A DNA stretch of 6,423 nucleotides, from the NCBI GenBank assembly GCA_019423635.1, contig JAHZBA010000062.1, forward strand, positions 1-6,423, in the 5' to 3' direction. This DNA is from Clostridiales bacterium (GTDB taxonomy: Bacteria > Bacillota > Clostridia > Oscillospirales > Oscillospiraceae). The notes under the pieces are model-generated. The model worked only from the letters and a program-made list of their open reading frames with translations, made no database searches and was not told the DNA's origin. This document shows positions 1 to 4,432 of this stretch, one piece after another. Both the position numbers and the translations under genes were made by a program. Each line of letters begins with the position of its first letter. The stretch's first letter is position 1.

Positions 1-1274
1 TTGAACATATGGGTCAGGTGCATCCGGGCCGGGCAGATGTAGGAGCAGGCGCCGCACTCCATGCAGTCCATGATGTGGGCCTCGTTCAGCTCCTCCACCA
101 TGCCCTTGGAGGCGTACTGGTACATGAAGAGGGGCTCCAGGTGCACCGGGCACACGCTGACGCACTTGCCGCAGCGGATGCACTGGGGGTGCTCCACGGT
201 CTGCTCCTCCTTCTCGCAGAAGGCCAGGATCGCGCCGGTGCCCTTGGCCACGGGGATGTCCGCGGTGTACTGGGCCATGCCCATCATGGGGCCGCCGGCG
301 ATGAGCTTGTAGGTGCCCTCCTTCACGCCGCCGCAGAAGTCCAGGAGCTTCGCCACCGGGGTGCCGATGGGGCACTCGATGTTCTTCGGCTCCTCAATGC
401 CGGAGCCGGACACGGTGACGATCTTGCGCACCACGGGCATCCCGGTGGTGATGGCCCGGAAGATGGCGCAGGTGGTGTTGATGTTGAACACCGCGCAGCC
501 GATGTCGCTGGGGAGCCCTCCCGGGGGCACCTGCTTGCCGGTGATGGCCTGGCACAGCTGCTTCTCACCGCCCTGGGGGTAGCGGCAGTGCAGGGACTCC
601 ACCACCACGGGGGCGTTCTTCTCACCGATCACCTTGTTCATGGCGTCGATGCCGTTTTGCTTGTTGTCCTCCACGCCGATGATGACCTTGTCCACGCCGA
701 ACATCTTGGCAAGATATGTAGCGCCGCCGATGATCTCCTCCGGCCGCTCCAGCATGGTGCGGTGGTCGCCGGTGATGTAGGGCTCGCACTCCGCGCCGTT
801 GATGATGACGGTGTCCACCTTGCCGATGCCGCCGGAGATCTTCACATGGGTGGGGAAGGTGGCGCCGCCCATACCCACGATGCCGGCGTTCTTCACGATC
901 TCCACCATCTGGTCCACCGGCAGCACGTCGGGGTCCGCAGGCGCCTGGACCTCCTCGGACACGGTGTCCTGGAAGTCGTTTTCAATGATGACGGACACCA
1001 TGTTGCCGCCCATGGAGAACGGGCGGGGCTCCACGGCCTTGACCTTGCCGGAGACGCTGGCGTGAATGGGCGCGCCCAGTCCCCGGAACTCGCCGATCTT
1101 CTGCCCGACCTTCACCTCGTCTCCGGCCTTCACCAGAGGGGTGCAGGGCGCGCCGAAGTGCATGGACATGGGGATGACCACCTCTGCCGGCGCTGGCAGC
1201 TGCTCGATGGCCTTTTCATTGGTCGCGGCCTTCATATCATGGGGATGAACGCCGCCAAAGAAAGCTTGTGCCAT
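1..1274 (-). CDS. rnfC: Electron transport complex subunit RnfC (3' end cut by window edge)
   Basis: Rnf is a membrane complex that oxidises reduced ferredoxin with NAD+ and pumps Na+ or H+. RnfC is its cytoplasmic-face subunit that carries the NADH/flavin-binding fold and two [4Fe-4S] clusters. About 424 codons are visible. The N-terminus has the family's GGVHP motif (residues 7-11), followed by a biotinyl/lipoyl-like region near 42-83. A glycine-rich GMGGATFP motif lies at 134-141 and NGAECEPY at 159-166, both typical of the RnfC/NuoF-like nucleotide-binding domain. Two ferredoxin-type motifs follow: CIRCGKCVSVCP (C365, C368, C371, C375) and CMECGACSYICP (C404, C407, C410, C414). Clostridial RnfC is about 440 residues, so only a short tail is missing. 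The start is set by a GAGGTGA ribosome binding site (1279-1285) four bases upstream of the ATG. rnfC usually heads rnfCDGEAB, which would continue off the left edge. No stop or frameshift was seen. Confidence 0.96.
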   Translation of the reverse strand, partial: MAQAFFGGVHPHDMKAATNEKAIEQLPAPAEVVIPMSMHFGAPCTPLVKAGDEVKVGQKIGEFRGLGAPIHASVSGKVKAVEPRPFSMGGNMVSVIIENDFQDTVSEEVQAPADPDVLPVDQMVEIVKNAGIVGMGGATFPTHVKISGGIGKVDTVIINGAECEPYITGDHRTMLERPEEIIGGATYLAKMFGVDKVIIGVEDNKQNGIDAMNKVIGEKNAPVVVESLHCRYPQGGEKQLCQAITGKQVPPGGLPSDIGCAVFNINTTCAIFRAITTGMPVVRKIVTVSGSGIEEPKNIECPIGTPVAKLLDFCGGVKEGTYKLIAGGPMMGMAQYTADIPVAKGTGAILAFCEKEEQTVEHPQCIRCGKCVSVCPVHLEPLFMYQYASKGMVEELNEAHIMDCMECGACSYICPARMHLTHMF

Positions 1275-1300
1275 TTCTTCACCTCATTTTACTTCTGATA

Positions 1301-1333
1301 GTGCCCGGGCACGGCCGCCCCATACACGGCGGC
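1301..1333 (-). promoter_or_regulatory. Inverted repeats in the rnfC 5' leader
   Basis: The predicted rnfC leader holds a perfect 12-bp palindrome, GTGCCCGGGCAC (1301-1312). Next to it is a 6-bp inverted repeat (1314-1319 with 1328-1333, 8-nt loop). The palindrome could be a dimeric repressor site downstream of the start of transcription, or either repeat could fold in the mRNA. No regulator is identified. In DNA this rich in G and C, short inverted repeats also arise by chance. Confidence 0.3.
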
Positions 1334-1380
1334 GGGAGCGGAAACACGCACTCCGGCGGGTCTATCACATACTGCGGTTC

Positions 1381-1409
1381 ATTCTACACCTAAAGTTTAA
1401 AAATGTCCA
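1381..1409 (-). promoter_or_regulatory. Sigma-A promoter of rnfC
   Basis: On the minus strand there is TGGACA (-35, 1404-1409), a 17-bp spacer and TAGAAT (-10, 1381-1386); each box has one mismatch to consensus. Transcription would start near 1374, giving a leader of about 100 nt before the rnfC ATG. It is the best promoter match in the window by consensus. Its placement upstream of the probable first gene of the rnf operon supports it. Confidence 0.7.
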
Positions 1410-1519
1410 GACTGTGAACAACAATTTTTGCGGAAAACCGCCCAACTTTTACATCTCATTTGCGCATTTTTCCTTGCTCCCCAGATTTTCCCTGCCGCCG
1501 CGTTTCCAGCAGTTCGGGA

Positions 1520-1548
1520 TTGCTTCTTTTGAAAAAGCGTGCTATACT
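1520..1548 (+). promoter_or_regulatory. Extended -10 promoter for the DUF975 gene
   Basis: TTGCTT (-35, 1520-1525), a 17-bp spacer and TATACT (-10, 1543-1548), preceded by TGC so that it forms an extended -10 (TGnTATAAT type). The extended -10 compensates for a poor -35. The start of transcription would be near 1555, some 230 nt upstream of the first credible start codon. The promoter is divergent from that of rnfC, with about 110 bp of relatively AT-rich DNA between them (1410-1519) in which I see nothing else. Confidence 0.6.
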
Positions 1549-1554
1549 GCAACC

Positions 1555-1788
1555 ATGCAATTATCGTCACCGCAGCGGAAAAGGAGCAGCAGCTTCTTTT
1601 CCACCCTGGGGCGCCTGCGCGCTCCGGGAGCCGTGAAACGGCCCGGCGGTGGACTTCACCGGCAAAACACGGCACATGTGATATGCCGGCGGGCGATGCC
1701 CGCCCGGAACATCGGAAGACCGATTTTCAGGTGTTTTGACGGGATCACTGCCGCTCCGCCGGTCGGAGCGGAGAGGGGGAATGATCTG
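1555..1788 (+). promoter_or_regulatory. Long hairpin-rich leader, unrecognised candidate structured RNA
   Basis: The transcript upstream of the DUF975 gene can form a chain of stems. They are: an 11-bp stem with an AGCA loop (1577-1587 with 1592-1602, one G-U pair); CCGG-GA-GCCGT with ACGGC-CCGG around a GAA loop (1624-1646); a 5-bp stem (1647-1651 with 1657-1661); a 7-bp stem with a GAT loop (1688-1694 with 1698-1704); ATCGG-AAGA-CCGAT followed by TTT (1711-1727); and a perfect 8-bp stem (1751-1758 with 1764-1771) ending two bases before the AGGGGG ribosome binding site. I found no match to the riboswitch, T-box, 6S, SRP, tmRNA or RNase P signatures I know. It could be a cis-regulatory leader or an independent small RNA; high GC content makes some of the stems expected by chance. 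Confidence 0.4.
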
Positions 1789-2625
1789 ATGCTGGCTGAA
1801 CTGATTGACAGGCGCGCCCTGAAGCTGGAGGCCAAGGGGCTCCTGCGGGGTGCCCAGGTGTCTCCGAAGGCCTTTGTGGCGCTGTACATGGCACTGATTC
1901 TGGTGATGGACCTGGTGGATTCCCTGTCCGGAACCGGGGCGCTGGGGATCTTCGTCATGATTCTGGTGGTGCTGCTGGCCCTGGTGCTGCAGGTGGGCTT
2001 TCTGCTCTACTGCATGGCCATCCGCCGGGGGGAGCGGTCCGAATTCCTGACGCTCTTTGACGGCTTCTCTCTGGCGGGGAAGGTCGTTGCCCTGTATCTG
2101 CTGGAGTTCCTTTTTATCTTCCTGTGGTCCCTGCTCTTTACGATTCCTGGCATCGTGGCCGCCTACCGCTACCGCTTCGCCATCTACAACCTCTGTGAGA
2201 ACCCGGAGATCGGCCCTCTGGAGGCCATCAACATGAGCAAGCGGCAGACCCTGGGCTACAAGAGCCAGCTTTTCGGGCTGGACCTGAGCTATCTGGGCTG
2301 GACGCTGCTGGCCACGCTGCCCATGTCCCTGTATAATTTTGCGCTGTCCTATTCCGTCCTCCAGGAGAGCTGGGCCTATTATTACGGGGTGGAGATCTAC
2401 GCGCTGCCCTTTGATGTGACGGCCCTGCTGCCCCTGTGGGGCGTGGTGCTCATCGGCGGACTGTGGCAGCTGGTGGTGTCGCTGTTCTACCTGCCCGTCC
2501 GGCAGTGCACGGAGCTGGGGTACTTTGAAACAGCCAAGCGCACCTCCGGCGTGGGCTTCGGCGTCACCCCGCCGCCCCGGACGCCAACGCCCTGGAACCG
2601 CCCCGACAGCCCCGACGGGCTCTGA
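1789..2625 (+). CDS. DUF975 family integral membrane protein
   Basis: A 278-residue polytopic membrane protein of unknown function, recognised as DUF975, a family common in Firmicutes. The N-terminus (residues 4-22) is a charged amphipathic segment of the RRALKLEAKGLLRG kind. Hydrophobic segments lie at about 28-45, 51-75, 99-125, 161-182 and 210-235. The central block has family hallmarks: the YRYRFAIYNLCENPEIGPLEAI stretch near 126-147 is followed by MSKRQTLGYKSQLFGLDLSYLGW (149-171), matching the SK..GYK..LF.LDLSFIGW pattern. The C-terminus is a short proline-rich cytoplasmic-type tail (about 254-278). The frame stays open upstream to 1414, but that extension is not membrane-like, runs through the promoter and hairpin leader and lacks family similarity. 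The ATG at 1789, with AGGGGG at 1774-1779, is therefore preferred. It is probably transcribed alone. Confidence 0.85.
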   Translation: MLAELIDRRALKLEAKGLLRGAQVSPKAFVALYMALILVMDLVDSLSGTGALGIFVMILVVLLALVLQVGFLLYCMAIRRGERSEFLTLFDGFSLAGKVVALYLLEFLFIFLWSLLFTIPGIVAAYRYRFAIYNLCENPEIGPLEAINMSKRQTLGYKSQLFGLDLSYLGWTLLATLPMSLYNFALSYSVLQESWAYYYGVEIYALPFDVTALLPLWGVVLIGGLWQLVVSLFYLPVRQCTELGYFETAKRTSGVGFGVTPPPRTPTPWNRPDSPDGL

Positions 2626-2670
2626 GCGCCGGGATGCTCCGAGAAATCGGGACCGGCTTTTCCCCTTCAA

Positions 2671-2715
2671 TGTACAGCGCCCCCGGAGGATTTAGAACTC
2701 CGAGGGCGCTGTGTA
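2671..2715 (+). terminator. Terminator-like hairpin after the DUF975 gene
   Basis: A long inverted repeat: ACAGCGCCC (2674-2682) pairs with GGGCGCTGT (2704-2712). After one C/A mismatch, CGGAG (2684-2688) pairs with CTCCG (2698-2702) around a 9-nt loop, and weaker pairs extend the base to 2671 and 2715. It lies 45 bp after the stop codon and before the next promoter, as expected of a transcription terminator. The following tail (AATTCTCT) is only partly T-rich, so termination may be inefficient, or the element may have another role such as mRNA 3' end protection. Confidence 0.55.
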
Positions 2716-2775
2716 ATTCTCTCCGTGAAAAAACTCCCTCCGACGGGGGCGCCGCGCCCTCCCGGCTCTGGCTGT

Positions 2776-2804
2776 TTGCATCTCCCGGCCATTTATGGTA
2801 TGAT
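2776..2804 (+). promoter_or_regulatory. Sigma-A promoter of the MocR-type regulator gene
   Basis: TTGCAT (-35, 2776-2781), a 17-bp spacer and TATGAT (-10, 2799-2804). Transcription would begin near 2811, about 45 nt before the ATG. The -10 has one mismatch to consensus and the -35 is weak, which fits a regulated or low-level promoter. Confidence 0.6.
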
Positions 2805-2830
2805 TTGCTGATCTGTTTTTCTATCATTTG
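2799..2830 (+). repeat. Direct repeat over the -10 and start site, candidate MocR operator
   Basis: TATGATTTG (2799-2807) and TATCATTTG (2822-2830) differ at one base and start 23 bp apart, about two helical turns. The first copy includes the -10 box. MocR-family regulators are known to bind direct repeats near their own promoters, so autoregulation is a reasonable inference. Chance repetition in this locally AT-rich stretch is not excluded. Confidence 0.35.
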
Positions 2831-2855
2831 ACCAGTTCAGAGAGGAGGCGGGTCC

Positions 2856-4238
2856 ATGCTGACCTACGATCTGGAAAGCCGGGGCGGAATGCCCCTGTAT
2901 GAAGCGCTCTACCGCCGCATCCGGCAGGACATCTGGGACGGCGTCCTGGCGGCGGGGGAGCGGCTGCCCTCCAAGCGGGCCCTGGCGGAGCACCTGCAGG
3001 TCTCCGTGGTCACGGTGGAGGGGGCCTACCGCCAGCTGGAGGCGGAGGGCTATCTGGAGGCCCGGCCCCGGCGGGGCTTTTTCGTGGGGGCCGTGGACCG
3101 GCGGCCGTCTCCCGCCGCCCCGGCGGCCATTCCGGCGGAGCCGCCGGAGAGGGTCTGGAGGCTGGATCTCAGCCGCAACCGGGCGGACCCCGCCCGGTTT
3201 CCCTCCGCCACCTGGGCCCGGCTCACCCGGCAGGTGCTCTCGGAGGGGAACTTCCTCTCCCCGGCGCCCCATCAGGGGCTCTACGCCCTGCGCCAGGCCA
3301 TCTCCCGGGACCTGCGGGACTTCAAGGGCATGGCGGCGGCGCCGGAGCAGATCGTGGTGGGGGCCGGGGCGGAGTACCTCTACCTGCTGCTGGCCCAGCT
3401 GCTGGGCGGCGCTCCCGGACAGGGGGCCGTCTTCGCTCTGGAGGACCCGGGCTACCCCAAAATCCGCCAGGTCTACCGCCAATGCGGCATCCGCTGCCAG
3501 CCCGTCCCCCTGGACCGGCAGGGCATGGAGCCGGAGGCCCTGGCCCGCTCCGGGGCCGCGGCGGCCCACATCTCCCCGGCCCACCACTACCCCACGGGCC
3601 TGGTGACCTCCATCGGCCGGCGGCAGGCGCTGCTGCGCTGGGCGGAGGACACCGGCGCCTTTCTCATTGAGGACGACTACGACAGCGAGCTCCGCTTCAC
3701 CGGCCGGCCCATTCCCACGCTGCAAAGCATTGACAGTACCGGGCGGGTGGTGTATCTCAACACCTTCTCCCAGACCATCTCCCCCTCCATGCGGGTGGGC
3801 TTCATGGTCCTGCCGCCCCGCCTGCTGGAGCGCTACCGCCGGGAGCTGGACTTCTACGCCTGCACGGTGCCGGTGCTGGACCAGCACGTGCTGGCGAAGT
3901 TCCTCAGCGGAGGACACTATGAGCAGCACCTGGCCCGGATGCGCAAGGAGTACCGCCTCCGCCGCACGGCGGTGCTGGAGGCCTTCCGCCCTCTGGCCCG
4001 CTCCATCACGGAGCAGGGGGCCGGGCTCCACTTCCTCCTGCATCTGGACACGGACCGCAGCGATGACGCACTCCGGGCCCGGGCCGCGGACCGGGGCGTG
4101 CGGCTGGCCTTTCTCTCGGACTACACCCTGGTCCCCAACCCGGCCAACGACCATACCCTGGTGGTCAACTACGGCGGTCTGGACCCCCGCCGCCTGGAGG
4201 AGGCCGCGGCGCTCCTGGCGGAAATCTTGCGGGAATGA
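2856..4238 (+). CDS. MocR-type GntR regulator with aminotransferase-like domain lacking the PLP lysine
   Basis: A 460-residue transcription regulator of the GntR/MocR family. A winged helix-turn-helix occupies about 13-77 (PSKRALAEHLQVSVVTVEGAY from 38, wing ending RPRRGFFV). A proline-rich linker spans about 78-100, and a fold-type I aminotransferase-like domain runs to the C-terminus. The domain shows EDPGYP, SPAHHYPTG (240-248) and EDDYDSE (272-278). The motif that normally reads FSKT, with K forming the PLP Schiff base, here reads FSQT (Q306, codon CAG at 3771-3773). By spacing, D273, Y275 and R313 match the PLP-pocket D279, Y281 and R319 of Bacillus GabR, and Q306 matches K312. Covalent PLP binding is therefore unlikely, though the fold seems intact. 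Length is typical of MocR proteins. The start is set by AGGAGG (2843-2848), 7 bases before the ATG. The effector and targets cannot be told from the neighbours, which are not vitamin B6, GABA or amino acid genes. Confidence 0.95.
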   Translation: MLTYDLESRGGMPLYEALYRRIRQDIWDGVLAAGERLPSKRALAEHLQVSVVTVEGAYRQLEAEGYLEARPRRGFFVGAVDRRPSPAAPAAIPAEPPERVWRLDLSRNRADPARFPSATWARLTRQVLSEGNFLSPAPHQGLYALRQAISRDLRDFKGMAAAPEQIVVGAGAEYLYLLLAQLLGGAPGQGAVFALEDPGYPKIRQVYRQCGIRCQPVPLDRQGMEPEALARSGAAAAHISPAHHYPTGLVTSIGRRQALLRWAEDTGAFLIEDDYDSELRFTGRPIPTLQSIDSTGRVVYLNTFSQTISPSMRVGFMVLPPRLLERYRRELDFYACTVPVLDQHVLAKFLSGGHYEQHLARMRKEYRLRRTAVLEAFRPLARSITEQGAGLHFLLHLDTDRSDDALRARAADRGVRLAFLSDYTLVPNPANDHTLVVNYGGLDPRRLEEAAALLAEILRE

Positions 4239-4244
4239 AGCCGG

Positions 4245-4266
4245 GAAACTTTACAGAAACTTCATG
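4245..4266 (+). repeat. 11-bp direct repeat upstream of the ftsH promoter
   Basis: GAAACTT occurs at 4245-4251 and again at 4256-4262, exactly 11 bp apart. Offset within the same block, CTTTACA (4249-4255) is followed by CTTCATG (4260-4266). An 11-bp period with TTTACA-like halves resembles sites of PhoB/OmpR-type response regulators (Pho box style). It ends 19 bp before the -35 box of ftsH, a position suited to activation. It also starts only 7 bp after the MocR stop codon. The match is by eye and short. Confidence 0.3.
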
Positions 4267-4285
4267 AAAAAGCGCCCGGTTTTCC

Positions 4286-4314
4286 TTGCCGCTGGGGCGA
4301 AACTGTGTTATCAT
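4286..4314 (+). promoter_or_regulatory. Sigma-A promoter of ftsH
   Basis: TTGCCG (-35, 4286-4291), a 17-bp spacer and TATCAT (-10, 4309-4314). The start of transcription would be near 4321, giving a leader of about 112 nt. No clear terminator separates it from the MocR gene, so some read-through into ftsH is possible. Confidence 0.6.
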
Positions 4315-4340
4315 GCTCAATACGGTGCGCTCTGTGCTCC

Positions 4341-4379
4341 CGCCCTCCCGGCTTCCAGATTCCGGAAGCCGCAGGGGCG
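4341..4379 (+). promoter_or_regulatory. Stem-loop in the ftsH 5' leader
   Basis: CGGCTTCC (4349-4356) and GGAAGCCG (4364-4371) form a perfect 8-bp stem with a 7-nt loop. Beyond an internal loop, CGCCCT (4341-4346) can pair with GGGGCG (4374-4379, one G-U). No T-run follows, so it is not a normal intrinsic terminator. The AAGGAG ribosome binding site (4417-4422) lies 38 nt downstream and is not sequestered by it. It could stabilise the leader or take part in post-transcriptional control. Confidence 0.35.
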
Positions 4380-4432
4380 CGGCAGGTCCCACCGCTGGAT
4401 TTTCGGCGTTCCACGAAAGGAGTCACTCATAC

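Noticed and set aside
9..1298. Long plus-strand open frame of 429 codons opposite rnfC
   Set aside because: It is an antisense shadow: the product is a low-complexity His/Gly/Ala/Leu-rich protein, while the minus strand encodes a clear RnfC with both iron-sulfur motifs.
1410..1430. Possible Rex (NADH-sensing) site upstream of the rnfC promoter
   Set aside because: Only one half-site (TGTGAA at 1412-1417) is present; the inverted second half at the required 4-bp spacing is missing.
1539..1739. Small 66-codon frame in the DUF975 leader as a leader peptide
   Set aside because: It begins within the -10 box of the likely promoter, has no ribosome binding site that would be transcribed, and its composition looks random.
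1414..1788. N-terminal extension of the DUF975 frame to the upstream ATG
   Set aside because: The extra 125 residues are not membrane-like, span the promoter and hairpin leader, and lack the ribosome binding site that the ATG at 1789 has.
2639..2661. CCGA-GAAA-TCGG stem followed by CTTTT as a terminator
   Set aside because: The stem is only 4 bp and is separated from the T-run; the 14-bp hairpin just downstream is a much better candidate.
2793..4154. Minus-strand open frame of 453 codons opposite the MocR gene
   Set aside because: GC-rich antisense shadow with Gly/Arg/Pro/Gln-rich translation and no domain; the plus strand is a canonical MocR protein.
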